A DNA stretch of 64,000 bases from Paenibacillus kribbensis (GCF_002240415.1 NZ_CP020028.1:2195501-2259500), one strand, 5' to 3'. Positions 36,815 through 47,197 are shown, counted from the stretch's first letter. Program-made: numbers and translations. Notes: a model not told the origin generated them from the letters alone.

Positions 36815-37306
36815 ATGTTTAAATTAAGCGAGATTAAGGAATTGATCAAGCTGGTGGATGAAACGTCTGTACATGAGCTTGAAATTGAAAATGAAGGAAC
36901 TCGCCTGTTGATCCGCAAACCGGGCAAGAGCGAGATCGTTACAGTTCAGGCTCCTGTGGCAGTACCTGCTTATACAGCGGCACCACAAGCTGCTATTCCA
37001 AATCCACAAGTACAGTCCGATGCTGGACAAGCAACTGCTGGGGAAACCAAGGAATATGCAAGCAATCTACATAAAATCGTATCTCCGATGGTAGGCACTT
37101 TCTATAGTTCTTCATCCCCGGATGCGGCTCCGTATGTGAGTATCGGCAGCAAAGTGGGCGATAAAACAACGGTATGTATCATTGAAGCGATGAAGCTGAT
37201 GAACGAGCTGGAAGCTGAAGTGAAGGGCGAAATTGTGGAAATTTTGGCCGAAAACGGACAGCTGGTCGAATATGGCCAGCCATTGTTCCTTGTGAAACCG
37301 GAGTAA
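36815..37306 (+). CDS. accB: Acetyl-CoA carboxylase biotin carboxyl carrier protein
   Basis: A 163-residue BCCP: N-terminal helix (MFKLSEIKELIKLVDETSVHEL), Ala/Pro/Gln-rich linker (~45-85), C-terminal biotinyl domain with the EAMKLMNE motif; biotin goes on Lys127. It carries carboxybiotin between AccC and the carboxyltransferase for malonyl-CoA synthesis. ATG 36815 is 14 bases after AAGGAGTG. Followed 61 bp later by accC. Confidence 0.97.
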   Translation: MFKLSEIKELIKLVDETSVHELEIENEGTRLLIRKPGKSEIVTVQAPVAVPAYTAAPQAAIPNPQVQSDAGQATAGETKEYASNLHKIVSPMVGTFYSSSSPDAAPYVSIGSKVGDKTTVCIIEAMKLMNELEAEVKGEIVEILAENGQLVEYGQPLFLVKPE

Positions 37307-37367
37307 GAAGCTTGCTTGAGCCCTCTTTCGGGGGCCAAACAAGACTGCTCCCAGGGAGGATAAAGTC

Positions 37368-38711
37368 ATGACATTTCAAAAAGTATTGATTGCGAATCGT
37401 GGAGAAATTGCGGTTCGCATCATTCGCGCTTGCCGCGAAATGAATATTTCAACGGTTGCCGTATATTCGGAAGCCGATAAGGATTCGCTGCATGTGCGTC
37501 TCGCAGACGAGGCCTACTGTATTGGACCGACACTGTCCAAGGACAGCTACCTGAATTTTACGAACCTGATGAGTGTTGCTACCTTGACTGAATGTGATGC
37601 CATTCATCCAGGCTACGGATTTTTGGCGGAAAACGCCGACTTCGCTGAAATTTGCGAATCGTGCAATATTACGTTCATTGGTCCTTCTCCCGAAGCGATT
37701 AACAAAATGGGAGACAAGGCCGTAGCCAAGCAGACGATGAAGGATGCCGGAGTTCCGGTTATTCCGGGTTCGGACGGGCTTGTCGAGGATTTGCAGGATG
37801 CGATTAGCATCGCACGCGATATTGGTTATCCTGTGATTATCAAGGCCACTGCTGGTGGCGGCGGTAAGGGTATTCGTATTGCCGAGGATGAGGATAACCT
37901 CATTCAGCAAATTACTACTGCCCAGCAGGAAGCGCAAAAAGCGTTTGGCAATGCGGGTGTGTATTTGGAAAAATATTTGACCGGTATGAAGCACGTGGAA
38001 ATTCAGATCATAGCGGACAAGCACGGCAATGTCGTGCATTTGGGCGAACGCGACTGCTCTGTGCAGCGCCGCCGTCAGAAGTTATTAGAGGAAGCGCCAT
38101 GTCCTGTACTTTCACCGGATGTGCGTGAAGAAATGGGTCAGGCAGCGGTTCGTGCAGCTTTGGCTGTGCAATACTCTGGTGCAGGTACGCTGGAATTTTT
38201 GCTTGGTCCGGACAATCATTTTTACTTCATGGAAATGAATACACGTATTCAGGTAGAGCATCCCGTGACGGAGATGATTACCGGTGTAGACCTGATCCAG
38301 GAAATGATTTCGGTCGCTGAAGGGCATCCGTTGTCCTTTACACAGGAAGAAGTGGTCATCAATGGATGGGCGATAGAGTGCCGTATTAACGCCGAGGACC
38401 CGGATCGCAATTTTATGCCTGCACCGGGGAAAATCGGATTTTATCTGCCTCCAGGCGGTCCTGGGGTGCGCGTAGACAGCGCAGCTTACCCGGGTTACAG
38501 CATTCCTCCTTATTATGACTCCATGATCGCCAAGCTGATTGTGTGGGCACCTACACGGCAGGATGCAATTGCCAAAATGAAGCGGGCTTTAACTGAGTTT
38601 GCTGTTGAGGGTATACCAACAACGATTTCTTTTCATCAGCGTTTGCTGGAGCATCCGACCTTTATTAAAGGCGATTTTGATATTAAATTTTTGGAGGAAA
38701 ACGAAGTTTAA
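37368..38711 (+). CDS. accC: Acetyl-CoA carboxylase, biotin carboxylase subunit
   Basis: A 447-residue ATP-grasp biotin carboxylase. The N-terminal [21 protein letters not shown], the ATP-binding [30 protein letters not shown] and [15 protein letters not shown] are all present. It carboxylates biotin on AccB using bicarbonate and ATP. ATG 37368 follows CAGGGAGGAT. Normal length. Confidence 0.98.
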   Translation: MTFQKVLIANRGEIAVRIIRACREMNISTVAVYSEADKDSLHVRLADEAYCIGPTLSKDSYLNFTNLMSVATLTECDAIHPGYGFLAENADFAEICESCNITFIGPSPEAINKMGDKAVAKQTMKDAGVPVIPGSDGLVEDLQDAISIARDIGYPVIIKATAGGGGKGIRIAEDEDNLIQQITTAQQEAQKAFGNAGVYLEKYLTGMKHVEIQIIADKHGNVVHLGERDCSVQRRRQKLLEEAPCPVLSPDVREEMGQAAVRAALAVQYSGAGTLEFLLGPDNHFYFMEMNTRIQVEHPVTEMITGVDLIQEMISVAEGHPLSFTQEEVVINGWAIECRINAEDPDRNFMPAPGKIGFYLPPGGPGVRVDSAAYPGYSIPPYYDSMIAKLIVWAPTRQDAIAKMKRALTEFAVEGIPTTISFHQRLLEHPTFIKGDFDIKFLEENEV

Positions 38712-38836
38712 TCGGTATATTTCCTCCGTTTGTCATAATGAACGCCAAATGATATAGTATGGATAATAAGTGAGCATGTCTGCTTTGATATCCAAAGCTG
38801 GAATGAAACTTATTTTGACCGAAAGGTGTTGAAGGT

Positions 38837-39250
38837 ATGAGCACAGTGCCAACCGAATTCGAACGTACAGAAATTGGGGAGATTCAGATTGCCCCGGAAG
38901 TGATTGAAGTGATTGCCGGACTGGCTACCGTTGAGGTGCCAGGCGTGGCGGGAATGAGTGGCGGATTTGCCGGCGGATTTGCCGAGCTGCTGGGCCGCAA
39001 AAATTTGTCTAAAGGTGTGAAAGTGGAAGTCGGACAGCGTGAAGCGGCTGTAGACGTCTCCGTTATTATTGAGTACGGTAACCGTCTGCCTGAGGTGGCT
39101 GCTGCTATTCAGCATAATGTTAAGCGTTCCATTGAAACGATGACAGGACTTAACGTTGTTGAAGTGAACGTGCAAATTCATGATGTTCAATTCAAAAGTG
39201 CCGAAAAAGTAGAAGAGCCGGAAGTTCTGGGCGCCGGACGGGTTAAATAG
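38837..39250 (+). CDS. Asp23/Gls24 family envelope stress protein (YqhY-like)
   Basis: A 137-residue Asp23/Gls24 protein with IQIAPEVIEVIAGLATVEVPGVAGMSGG (residues 14-41) and the C-terminal IEYGNRLPEVAAAIQHNVKRSIETMTGLNVVEVNVQIHDV. Position between accC and nusB equals yqhY of B. subtilis, implicated there in lipid homeostasis. ATG 38837 follows AAAGGTG. A terminator separates it from the AmaP gene. Confidence 0.93.
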   Translation: MSTVPTEFERTEIGEIQIAPEVIEVIAGLATVEVPGVAGMSGGFAGGFAELLGRKNLSKGVKVEVGQREAAVDVSVIIEYGNRLPEVAAAIQHNVKRSIETMTGLNVVEVNVQIHDVQFKSAEKVEEPEVLGAGRVK

Positions 39251-39265
39251 AGCGATACTTTGTAC

Positions 39266-39299
39266 AAACCCCCGACCCTTTTGGGTCGAGGGTTTACTC
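39266..39299 (+). terminator. Terminator after the Asp23/Gls24 gene
   Basis: AAACCCCCGACCC and GGGTCGAGGGTTT form a long stem with a TTTT loop. The tail is short in T (ACTCT), so read-through to amaP is possible. Confidence 0.7.
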
Positions 39300-39323
39300 T
39301 AATTTAAGGAGGCTGTGCGTTTC

Positions 39324-39863
39324 GTGGCCAAAGTTATGGACAGACTTCTGCTGTTCTTATACAGCTTGAGTATCGGAATTATTTCCATTCTCGCCATCCT
39401 CCTCCTGAGCGGGGCCATTCCGTATGCTATAAGTATTGAGGATGAGCGAGTCGTATGGTTTGCCAGCTTGATCATTGCAGGAGTTCTGCTGCTATTGAGT
39501 CTCCGGGTTTTTTATATCTCTATTCGCCGGAGCCAGTCTGTGCAGCATTCTATTGATCAACGAACGGAATACGGCGACATTCAGATTTCGGTGGATACCA
39601 TTGAAAATCTGTGTCTCAAAGCGTCATCCCGCTTTCGTGGGATGCAGGATTTGAAGGCACGTGTTCGCGTGCTGGAATCGGGACTTGATATTACGATTCG
39701 GGCGGTTGTAGACGGGGAAAGATCCATTCCGGTGTTAACCTCCGAGGTACAAAAAGGGGTACACGATCATGTGGAAGAAATTACAGGCATTCCTGTGTCC
39801 AATGTATCGGTGTACATCGCTAATGTTTCTCAGTCACCAAGCTTTAAGAGTCGTGTGGAATAG
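39324..39863 (+). CDS. amaP: Alkaline shock response membrane anchor protein AmaP
   Basis: A ~179-residue protein with two N-terminal membrane helices (RLLLFLYSLSIGIISILAILLL and WFASLIIAGVLLLLSLRVFYI) and an Asp23-like C-terminal domain (IQISVDTIENLCLKASSRFRGMQDLKARV...). AmaP anchors Asp23-type proteins to the membrane. Start: GTG 39324 is 11 bases from TAAGGAGG; GTG 39315 is only 2 bases from it. Its neighbours on both sides (Asp23 and DUF2273) are the usual partners. Confidence 0.9.
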   Translation: MAKVMDRLLLFLYSLSIGIISILAILLLSGAIPYAISIEDERVVWFASLIIAGVLLLLSLRVFYISIRRSQSVQHSIDQRTEYGDIQISVDTIENLCLKASSRFRGMQDLKARVRVLESGLDITIRAVVDGERSIPVLTSEVQKGVHDHVEEITGIPVSNVSVYIANVSQSPSFKSRVE

Positions 39864-39878
39864 AGGTGATTTTCCCTG

Positions 39879-40112
39879 ATGCCCTGGAAAGAAATATGGG
39901 GAAGTTACAAGGGCCGGATCACGGGGATTACGGCCGGTATTTTTTTTGGTTTTATTTATTTGTGGGCAGGCTTTTGGAATATGTTGTTCTTTGCATTGAT
40001 GGTGTTCATCGGATACACGCTAGGAAGACGTAGCGATTCAGCGCTCGGTTCCCTCCTCCCTTGGAAGGAATGGAGCGACTGGCTGTCGCAGCGTTGGCGT
40101 CCTTTTAAATGA
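39879..40112 (+). CDS. DUF2273 small membrane protein
   Basis: A 77-residue protein of two membrane helices: GRITGITAGIFFGFIYLWAGF and WNMLFFALMVFIGYTLGRR, the DUF2273 pattern. It usually accompanies amaP/asp23. It starts 15 bp after amaP behind AGAGGTGAT and is presumably part of the same envelope-stress complex; exact role unknown. Confidence 0.9.
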   Translation: MPWKEIWGSYKGRITGITAGIFFGFIYLWAGFWNMLFFALMVFIGYTLGRRSDSALGSLLPWKEWSDWLSQRWRPFK

Positions 40113-40194
40113 ACCCTGTGATACGTGTTCTCCAAAATAGAGCTGTAGCTTCTTTGCGCCCAACGTTTTGGAGGATGCGTTCACAGGTTTTTTT
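40112..40194 (+). terminator. Long-stem terminator between DUF2273 gene and nusB
   Basis: CCTGTGA/TCACAGG and CTCCAAAA/TTTTGGAG pair around a 28-base loop, and the stem ends in a run of seven T. The first stem base overlaps the DUF2273 stop codon. Confidence 0.75.
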
Positions 40195-40246
40195 GTGAAA
40201 ATGGTTAAAATGAAAAATAGATACAGGCAAGCGTAGGAGGCAGGGC

Positions 40247-40696
40247 ATGAAAAGACGTCTGGCGAGGGAATTAGCGGTACAAAGCATGTACCATATGGAA
40301 ATGAATGAAGTGGATGCAGCAGCAGCGGTGGACATGCTTCTTCAGGAGGCCGCTGAGGAGAACGAAGCGGAAGTTGTCATTAAAAACGCAGCAGCGTTGA
40401 GATCGTACGTTTTGGAGCATGTGCGCGGTACGTGGGAACACAAAGAAGCCATTGATGGGCTGTTGGTGGATTACCTTAAAGGCTGGCAGATCAGCAGACT
40501 TTCACGCGTGGATCGTCAAATATTAAGACTTGCCGTATATGAAATGATTTTCCGTGAGGATGTTCCAGCCAAGGTAGCAGTCAACGAAGCCATCGAATTG
40601 TCCAAGCATTTTGGTACCGAAGAGTCGGGCAAATTTGTTAATGGTGTGCTGGGTCGGGTGATACAAGAGCTGGAGCAGCTAAAAGCACGTTTTTAA
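40247..40696 (+). CDS. nusB: Transcription antitermination factor NusB
   Basis: A 149-residue all-helical Nus[19 protein letters not shown] at the start, [26 protein letters not shown] and the C-terminal [26 protein letters not shown]. It binds boxA RNA with NusE in rRNA antitermination. ATG 40247 follows TAGGAGGCAGGGC. Normal size. Confidence 0.97.
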   Translation: MKRRLARELAVQSMYHMEMNEVDAAAAVDMLLQEAAEENEAEVVIKNAAALRSYVLEHVRGTWEHKEAIDGLLVDYLKGWQISRLSRVDRQILRLAVYEMIFREDVPAKVAVNEAIELSKHFGTEESGKFVNGVLGRVIQELEQLKARF

Positions 40697-40733
40697 GTTG
40701 AAACTACTGAATCAGGTTGGGGAGTGGTTAAAC

Positions 40734-41591
40734 ATGTCGGCACCGATCATTGATGGTAAACAAATCTCTCAGGATATTCGCGCAAGCATTCAGCAAGAGG
40801 TCATTCGTCTGAAAGATCACCAGTTTCAACCCGGATTGGCAGTTGTACTGGTAGGTGAAGATCCCGCTTCGCAGGTGTATGTTAAAAACAAGGAAAAGGC
40901 GTGCCATGATCTCGGCTATTATTCCGAGGTTCATCGTCTGCCAGCGGATACTTCGCAGGAAGCATTGCTGGAGCTGGTGGACAAGCTGAATCACCAAAGC
41001 AATATTCACGGAATCTTGGTGCAGCTGCCGCTGCCCAAGCACATTCATGAAAAAGCGGTCATTGATGCTATTGCCGTGGAGAAGGACGTGGATGGATTTC
41101 ATCCGGTAAACGTAGGCAATCTGGTTATCGGTGACGATAGCCTGCTGCCTTGTACTCCCGCTGGAGTGATTGAGCTGATTAAGCGTACAGGGGTAGAAAT
41201 AGCGGGTAAACATGCGGTGGTTATTGGTCGCAGTAATATCGTAGGTAAGCCAGTGTCATTATTGTTGCAGCGGGAAAATGCTACAGTAACGATGTGTCAT
41301 TCCCGCACAGCGAATATTGCCGAGTTAAGCCGGCAAGCGGATATTTTGGTTGTTGCCATCGGCAAAGCCAATTTTATTGATGCTTCGTTCGTAAAGCCCG
41401 GTGCAGTAGTTATCGATGTTGGAATGAATCGTCTAGAAAACGGAAAGCTGGCGGGTGACGTTGATTATGAGAGCGTGAAGCAAGTGTCCGGTCCGATTAC
41501 GCCTGTTCCCGGCGGAGTAGGCCCAATGACGATAACGATGCTGATGCAAAATACGCTCGTAGCGGCCAAGCGGTCGCACGGTTTGGCTTAA
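40734..41591 (+). CDS. folD: Bifunctional methylenetetrahydrofolate dehydrogenase/cyclohydrolase
   Basis: A 285-residue FolD. The catalytic region [21 protein letters not shown] (Lys), [24 protein letters not shown] and the NADP-binding [14 protein letters not shown] and [10 protein letters not shown] motifs are complete. It interconverts one-carbon folates. ATG 40734 is 9 bases after GGGGAG; the TTG at 40698 would add 12 atypical residues. xseA follows 12 bp later. Confidence 0.97.
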   Translation: MSAPIIDGKQISQDIRASIQQEVIRLKDHQFQPGLAVVLVGEDPASQVYVKNKEKACHDLGYYSEVHRLPADTSQEALLELVDKLNHQSNIHGILVQLPLPKHIHEKAVIDAIAVEKDVDGFHPVNVGNLVIGDDSLLPCTPAGVIELIKRTGVEIAGKHAVVIGRSNIVGKPVSLLLQRENATVTMCHSRTANIAELSRQADILVVAIGKANFIDASFVKPGAVVIDVGMNRLENGKLAGDVDYESVKQVSGPITPVPGGVGPMTITMLMQNTLVAAKRSHGLA

Positions 41592-41603
41592 GGGCGACTG
41601 CCT

Positions 41604-42968
41604 GTGGCTGAACAGCGTATTTACTCCATAAAGGACCTGAATCGTTATATCCGGATGAAGCTCGAATCGGATCAGGTTCTGTCCGACGTATGGATACGCG
41701 GGGAAATTTCTAACTTTACGCATCATTCGAGTGGTCACATGTATTTTACGCTCAAGGATGAGGGGAGCCGCATACGTTCGATTATGTTTGCGACCCATAA
41801 TAAGCGACTCCCTTTCGTGCCTAAGGAAGGTACGCGTGTTATTGCCCGGGGAAACGTATCCGTGTACGAACGGGATGGACAATATCAATTTTATGCGACC
41901 CAAATGCAGCCCGACGGCATCGGAAGCCTGTATCTTGCTTACGAGCAGCTCAAACAAAAGCTGGATGCCGAAGGTTTATTTGAACCTGCTCGCAAGCGCA
42001 ATTTGCCGGCTCACCCGGCAACGATTGGTGTGATTACATCGCCGACCGGGGCGGCTGTACGGGATATTATCACGACGCTTCAACGGCGATACCCGCAGGC
42101 GGGAATTGTCCTGTATCCTGTGCTTGTACAAGGCAAAGGGGCTGCCCCCTCCATCGTCAAGGCGATTGAAGCCATGAATCGCATGCAGGAGGTGCAGGTG
42201 ATGATCGTCGGGCGGGGTGGCGGCTCGCTGGAAGAGCTGTGGGCGTTTAACGAGGAAGCCGTTGCGCGCGCCATCTATGCATCGGTCATCCCGGTTATTT
42301 CGGCGGTCGGACATGAAACGGATTTTACTATTGCCGATTTTGTGGCCGATTTGCGTGCCGCTACGCCGACCGCAGCGGCCGAGCTGGCTGTGCCTCATCA
42401 GGGAGAGCTGCGGGATCAGCTGCTCCAGCGAGAGCAGCGGTTGCGCAACGCTCTAAGGCAGCGGCTGGAAACCGGCCGTGAACGCTTAGCCCGGCTCCAG
42501 CGTTCGCCGGTGCTGCTGCATCCGCGCCGTTACATGCTGCAGCATGCGGAACGAATGGACATGCTGCAGCAGCGGCTAATCCGTGCAGCAGGCCACCGTG
42601 CGCGCTTAAACGCGGAAAAAAACGCGCGTATGCGTCAGGTGCTGGAGCGTTTTAATCCGCGTGAACAAATTCGTTCGGCACGCAAGCAGACGGATATGGC
42701 GCAGCGTCAGCTGGAGTCAGCGATACGTGCGATTACGAAATCGGGACGGCAGCAACTGCATGCGGGCATTCGCCAGTTGGATGCGCTGAGCCCGCTCAAG
42801 GTCATGGCCCGAGGCTACAGCCTGGTATATGATGAGCAGGAAAAACGGCTGATCAAGTCGCTCAAAGACGTACAGCCGGGAGATTCCATCAGGATTAAAG
42901 TGAGTGACGGGCAGTTGGATTGTCAAGTATGGGGAATGAAGGAGGACGCGAAGCACGGTGGCGAATGA
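41604..42968 (+). CDS. xseA: Exodeoxyribonuclease VII large subunit
   Basis: A 454-residue XseA: N-terminal OB-fold (YSIKDLNRYIRMKLESDQVLSDVWIRGEISNFT), the catalytic core with GVITSPTGAAVRDI and GRGGGSLEELWAFNEE and HETDFTIADFVAD, then a long Arg/Gln/Leu-rich coiled coil (~280-400). It starts with GTG 41604; the ribosome-binding site (AAGGG) is weak. It overlaps xseB by 11 bp. Confidence 0.97.
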   Translation: MAEQRIYSIKDLNRYIRMKLESDQVLSDVWIRGEISNFTHHSSGHMYFTLKDEGSRIRSIMFATHNKRLPFVPKEGTRVIARGNVSVYERDGQYQFYATQMQPDGIGSLYLAYEQLKQKLDAEGLFEPARKRNLPAHPATIGVITSPTGAAVRDIITTLQRRYPQAGIVLYPVLVQGKGAAPSIVKAIEAMNRMQEVQVMIVGRGGGSLEELWAFNEEAVARAIYASVIPVISAVGHETDFTIADFVADLRAATPTAAAELAVPHQGELRDQLLQREQRLRNALRQRLETGRERLARLQRSPVLLHPRRYMLQHAERMDMLQQRLIRAAGHRARLNAEKNARMRQVLERFNPREQIRSARKQTDMAQRQLESAIRAITKSGRQQLHAGIRQLDALSPLKVMARGYSLVYDEQEKRLIKSLKDVQPGDSIRIKVSDGQLDCQVWGMKEDAKHGGE

Positions 42969-43218
42969 AACGGAACTGAATTTTGAAGCGGCGATGGCCG
43001 CTCTTGAAGAAATTGTCGGGCAACTGGAGCACGGAGACGTTCCTCTGGAGCAAGCCATTGATCTGTTTCAGCGCGGCATGAAGCTGTCTCAGCTTTGCAG
43101 CCAGAAGCTGGAACAGGTCGAACGTAAAATTGAAATGATCGTGGAAGAGGATGGAAATTTGCGCAAGAAGCCTTTCGGCGGCGGATTGGATGAAAACGGT
43201 GGTGAAGGGGTTGAATAG
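42958..43218 (+). CDS. xseB: Exodeoxyribonuclease VII small subunit
   Basis: An 86-residue helical protein with NFEAAMAALEEIVGQLEHGDVPLEQAIDLFQRGMKL, the full XseB signature. GTG 42958 is inside the end of xseA, with AAGGAGG 12 bases upstream. It extends a little beyond the family core with a Gly/Glu-rich tail that overlaps ispA. Confidence 0.95.
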   Translation: MANETELNFEAAMAALEEIVGQLEHGDVPLEQAIDLFQRGMKLSQLCSQKLEQVERKIEMIVEEDGNLRKKPFGGGLDENGGEGVE

Positions 43219-44113
43219 ACCGTCATTCAAGGAGTATTTGAACGGGACGGCAGACGCGGTTTCGTCTGCGTTAACCGAGCAGTTCCCGGCCCATTGGAAT
43301 ATTCCTGCAGTTCTTCGAGAATCTATGAATTATTCACTCACCGCAGGCGGAAAACGTCTGCGGCCTCTGCTTGTGATCGCGGCTGCCGAAGCATTTGGCG
43401 GAAGCAGGGAGGCTGCGTTGCCGGTGGCATGTGCAGTAGAAATGGTACATACGTATTCCCTCATTCACGATGACTTGCCAGCTATGGATGATGATGATTA
43501 CCGTCGGGGCAAGCTGACGAATCATAAGGTATATGGCGAAGCGGTTGCTATCCTTGCGGGAGACGCGCTGCTGACCCATGCCTTTTACAGCGTCGTACAA
43601 GCAGGTCGGCGTCATGGGGTTTCATCCGATGCGCTACTGTCCATCGTAGAGGAGCTGTCCGAAATGAGCGGAGCACGGGGCATGGTAGGTGGCCAGGTCG
43701 CGGATATGTCCGGCGAGCAGGGGTTGACAGGTATCGAGGAACTGGAGTATATCCATCTCCATAAAACCGCTGATTTGATCATTTTCTCCCTCTTGGCAGG
43801 TGGACGAATCGGCGGAGCGGACAAGAATCAATTAGAAGCGCTTCGCCAATTTGGACGCGACCTGGGTCTGGCTTTTCAAATTCAGGACGATATACTGGAT
43901 CTCATAGGCGATGAGAGCAAAATGGGTAAAAAAACACAAAGTGATGTTGAACAGGAAAAGGTAACTTATCCGTTTTTTATCGGTATGGAAGCATCCCAGC
44001 AGCAAGTGGAGAAGCTTACGGCATCTGCCAAAAAAGCGTTAATAGAAGGCGGTATACCGGATTCGTCGCGTTTGCTGGAGATTGCGGATTACCTGATGAA
44101 GCGTGATCATTAG
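43190..44113 (+). CDS. ispA: Farnesyl (polyprenyl) diphosphate synthase
   Basis: A ~300-residue trans-prenyltransferase. The first Asp-rich motif is in HDDLPAMDDDDYRRG, the second in QIQDDILDLIGD; GGKRLRPLL and GQVADM are also present. It condenses DMAPP/GPP with IPP. The start is uncertain: ATG 43190, GTG 43202 and TTG 43211 are all in frame, none has an ideal ribosome-binding site, and the gene overlaps xseB, so translational coupling is likely. dxs follows, giving a short isoprenoid block. Confidence 0.94.
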   Translation: MKTVVKGLNRPSFKEYLNGTADAVSSALTEQFPAHWNIPAVLRESMNYSLTAGGKRLRPLLVIAAAEAFGGSREAALPVACAVEMVHTYSLIHDDLPAMDDDDYRRGKLTNHKVYGEAVAILAGDALLTHAFYSVVQAGRRHGVSSDALLSIVEELSEMSGARGMVGGQVADMSGEQGLTGIEELEYIHLHKTADLIIFSLLAGGRIGGADKNQLEALRQFGRDLGLAFQIQDDILDLIGDESKMGKKTQSDVEQEKVTYPFFIGMEASQQQVEKLTASAKKALIEGGIPDSSRLLEIADYLMKRDH

Positions 44114-44220
44114 TGCGGTTAAAGCTGCTTTGACTTGTCTGCGTTTAAGCAAGGTCATAAAGTATGATATAATATTTGTTAACTTTACACACAAACTTGA
44201 AGGAAAGCGGGGAGATATGC

Positions 44221-46119
44221 GTGCTGCTTCCACACATAAAGCAACCAGGCGATCTGAAATCACTGTCGGTTGAGGAGTTGGCTTCTCTAGCCGAGGAAAT
44301 CAGGAGCTTTTTGATTGAGAAGCTGTCCGTGACTGGGGGGCATCTGGCATCGAATCTGGGAGTGGTTGAGCTCACAATCGCCCTGCATTACTGCTATAAC
44401 AGTCCGAAGGACAAGATGATTTATGACGTTGGACATCAGGCCTACGTGCACAAAATATTGACAGGGCGAATGGACCGGTTTGATACTCTTCGTCAGCGTG
44501 ATGGACTTTGTGGATTTGTCAAGAGAAGCGAGAGCGAGCATGATGTCTGGGAAGCCGGTCATAGCAGCACGTCTCTGTCAGCGGCGATGGGAATGGCATT
44601 GGCACGAGATTTGAAGGGCGAGGACAATAAAGTTATTGCGGTGATCGGGGATGGAGCGTTGACCGGAGGCATGGCCTTCGAAGCGTTGAACCATATCGGT
44701 CATGAACGTAAAAATTTGATGGTCATTCTGAATGACAACGAAATGTCGATAGCGCCGAATGTTGGGGCCATGCATAATTATTTGAGCAAAATCCGCTCAG
44801 ATCGTCACTATTTGCGGGCCAAAGATGAGCTCGAAGTTTTGTTGAAAAAAATACCCGCTATTGGCGGTAAACTTGCCAAATCGGCTGGCCGTGTCAAGGA
44901 CAGTCTTAAATATATGATGGTGCCTGGCGTGCTGTTTGAGGAGTTGGGTCTTACGTATCTTGGTCCGGTCGACGGACATGATTTGCCGAAGCTGATCGAA
45001 ACCTTCCACCAGGCCGATAACGTCACAGGTCCTGTGTTGGTGCATGTCGTAACCACTAAGGGCAAGGGCTACAAGCCTGCGGAGGCAGATTCACACAAGT
45101 GGCACGGAATCAGTCCGTACAAAATTGAATCCGGTCAGGTGCTTAAGGCTGTGGGCAACCCCATGTACACGGAAATCTTCGGACGGACGCTGATTGAGCT
45201 GGCTGAACAGGACGAACGCATTATAGCGGTTACGCCTGCTATGCCTGGTGGTTCTGGACTGGTACCATTCAGTGAGGAGTTCCCTACACGGATGATTGAC
45301 GTCGGCATTGCCGAGCAGCATGCAGCTACCATGTGTGCCGCATTGGCGATGGAGGGACTAAAGCCGGTATTTGCGGTATATTCCACCTTTATGCAGCGTG
45401 CTTACGATCAGATTGTACATGATATTTGCCGTCATAATGCGAATGTGATGTTTGCGATTGATCGTGCCGGTTTTGTCGGGGCTGACGGGGAAACGCACCA
45501 TGGCGTGTTCGATGTGGCATTTTTACGTCATATCCCTAATCTTGTGCTTATGATGCCTAAGGATGAAAACGAGCTGCGCCATATGATGAAAACAGCGCTG
45601 GACTACGATGATGGCCCAATTGCTTATCGCTATCCGCGTGTTAATGTGGTGGGTGTGCCATTGGATTCGGAACTGAAAGCCATACCGATTGGCAGTTGGG
45701 AGCTTTTGCGCAAGGGTGAGGGCTACGCTGTAATTGCTTCAGGCCCGATGCTTCAGGTGGCGACGGAGGCTGCGGAGACGATGAAACGAGAAGGCCTGCA
45801 GGTAGGTGTCGTCAATGCCCGTTTCCTCAAGCCTGTGGATGAGGATATGCTGCGTGAACTGGCCCGCCAGCATACGAAGCTGATCGTTCTGGAAGAAGCT
45901 TCCGAAGCGGGAAGTTTGGGTAGCGCTGTGCTGGAATTTTATGCGAAAGAAGAAATTCAAAATGCACAGGTGCGTCTAATGGGGATTCCTGATATATTTG
46001 TGGAGCATGGCTCCATTAAAGAGCAGCGTGCTGAAGTGGGGCTCACCGCTGAAGCCGTGTGCCTCAAGCTTCGTCAATGGACTGCAGAGCCGGCTTATGG
46101 CATGGGACAATCGGTATAA
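44221..46119 (+). CDS. dxs: 1-Deoxy-D-xylulose-5-phosphate synthase
   Basis: A 632-residue thiamine-diphosphate enzyme of the MEP pathway. Motifs: [50 protein letters not shown]...[12 protein letters not shown] (ThDP site), [17 protein letters not shown] and the C-terminal transketolase domain. GTG 44221 is 6 bases after GGGGAG; the nearby ATG at 44217 is out of frame. It supplies IPP/DMAPP for ispA and also thiamine/pyridoxal precursors. Confidence 0.97.
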   Translation: MLLPHIKQPGDLKSLSVEELASLAEEIRSFLIEKLSVTGGHLASNLGVVELTIALHYCYNSPKDKMIYDVGHQAYVHKILTGRMDRFDTLRQRDGLCGFVKRSESEHDVWEAGHSSTSLSAAMGMALARDLKGEDNKVIAVIGDGALTGGMAFEALNHIGHERKNLMVILNDNEMSIAPNVGAMHNYLSKIRSDRHYLRAKDELEVLLKKIPAIGGKLAKSAGRVKDSLKYMMVPGVLFEELGLTYLGPVDGHDLPKLIETFHQADNVTGPVLVHVVTTKGKGYKPAEADSHKWHGISPYKIESGQVLKAVGNPMYTEIFGRTLIELAEQDERIIAVTPAMPGGSGLVPFSEEFPTRMIDVGIAEQHAATMCAALAMEGLKPVFAVYSTFMQRAYDQIVHDICRHNANVMFAIDRAGFVGADGETHHGVFDVAFLRHIPNLVLMMPKDENELRHMMKTALDYDDGPIAYRYPRVNVVGVPLDSELKAIPIGSWELLRKGEGYAVIASGPMLQVATEAAETMKREGLQVGVVNARFLKPVDEDMLRELARQHTKLIVLEEASEAGSLGSAVLEFYAKEEIQNAQVRLMGIPDIFVEHGSIKEQRAEVGLTAEAVCLKLRQWTAEPAYGMGQSV

Positions 46120-46197
46120 GGGAACCTGGAGCGAAGACGAGAATAATTACAAAAAAAGTATGACAAAAGCAGCTTGGCTGCCTAAAGGGAGATTAAC

Positions 46198-47049
46198 ATG
46201 TCTGTTCCGAAGGAACGCATTGATGTATTGCTTGTAGAACAAGGCTTTTTTGAAAGCCGGGAAAAAGCCAAGGCCGCTATCATGGCAGGTCTAGTGCTGG
46301 CGGACAGCGAGCGGATCGAGAAGGCGGGTATGAAGGTGCCACGCGACAGTGAGCTTAAAGTTAAGGGATCGGTGCATCCGTATGTAAGCCGTGGAGGATT
46401 GAAGCTGGAAAAGGCCATTCGCCAATTTGCGCTCGACATGAATGGCAGGGCGATGCTGGATATCGGCTCATCCACCGGCGGTTTTACAGATTGTGCGCTT
46501 CAGCATGGAGCGGAATACGTATATGCGATTGACGTCGGTTATAATCAATTGGACTGGTCGCTTCGTAATGATGAACGGGTATGTGTCATGGAGAAAACAA
46601 ATTTCAGGTATATGACACCTGCGGATTTGAACGGTCCTGTTCCAAATTTCGCAAGTATTGATGTTTCTTTTATTTCGTTGCGCATTATTTTGCCTCCGCT
46701 GCTTGCATTGCTGAAACAACCTGCCGATATTGTAGCTCTGATCAAGCCGCAATTTGAAGCCGGCCGTGAAAAGGTTGGAAAATCCGGTGTAGTCCGTGAC
46801 CCTGCTACGCATAAAGAAGTGTTGCAGACCATCCTGTTGTTTGCGCAAGAGCTTGGCCTCTCGCTGCAAGACTTGGCCTATTCTCCGATTACAGGTGGAG
46901 AGGGCAATATTGAATTTTTGGCGCATTGGCGTTTGGACGAGGCTCTGGTTGCAAAATTGCCACTGGAGAACGACGATTTCAGTTCACTGATTGAGCGTAC
47001 CGTTCAGGAAGCAGGTCAGACTTTTAACAATGGCCCGTCGCGCAAGTAA
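46198..47049 (+). CDS. TlyA-family rRNA methyltransferase/hemolysin-like protein (YqxC)
   Basis: A 283-residue protein: N-terminal S4 RNA-binding domain (KERIDVLLVEQGFFESREKAKAAIMAGLV, ~5-65) and an FtsJ-like SAM methyltransferase (MLDIGSSTGGFTDCALQHGAEYVYAIDVGYNQLDW, then DVSFISLR and ALIKPQFEAGREKVGKSGVV). TlyA relatives 2'-O-methylate rRNA. ATG 46198 follows AAAGGGAG. The place between dxs and ahrC corresponds to yqxC in B. subtilis. A terminator follows. Confidence 0.93.
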   Translation: MSVPKERIDVLLVEQGFFESREKAKAAIMAGLVLADSERIEKAGMKVPRDSELKVKGSVHPYVSRGGLKLEKAIRQFALDMNGRAMLDIGSSTGGFTDCALQHGAEYVYAIDVGYNQLDWSLRNDERVCVMEKTNFRYMTPADLNGPVPNFASIDVSFISLRIILPPLLALLKQPADIVALIKPQFEAGREKVGKSGVVRDPATHKEVLQTILLFAQELGLSLQDLAYSPITGGEGNIEFLAHWRLDEALVAKLPLENDDFSSLIERTVQEAGQTFNNGPSRK

Positions 47050-47054
47050 CATTC

Positions 47055-47097
47055 AGGGGTTCTCATGAGTTCGGTGAACTTAAGGGAACCCCTTTTT
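47055..47097 (+). terminator. Terminator after the TlyA gene
   Basis: AGGGGTTC (47055-47062) pairs with GAACCCCT (47086-47093), followed by TTTT. Confidence 0.82.
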
Positions 47098-47108
47098 GGT
47101 GTGGGGGA

Positions 47109-47138
47109 TTGATTATCGAACTCACGTTCGCCTATAAT
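47109..47138 (+). promoter_or_regulatory. Sigma-A promoter with LexA (SOS) box in the spacer
   Basis: TTGATT (47109-47114) and TATAAT (47133-47138) are 18 bp apart. Between them lies CGAACTCACGTTCG (47117-47130), a perfect CGAAC-N4-GTTCG palindrome as bound by Gram-positive LexA/DinR. Bound LexA would occlude the promoter of the downstream unknown gene, ahrC and recN. Confidence 0.78.
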
Positions 47139-47197
47139 GAGGAGTATAGAGGAATTTTACGTCTTGTCCTAGAATATGTCCATGAGGTGATCGATTC

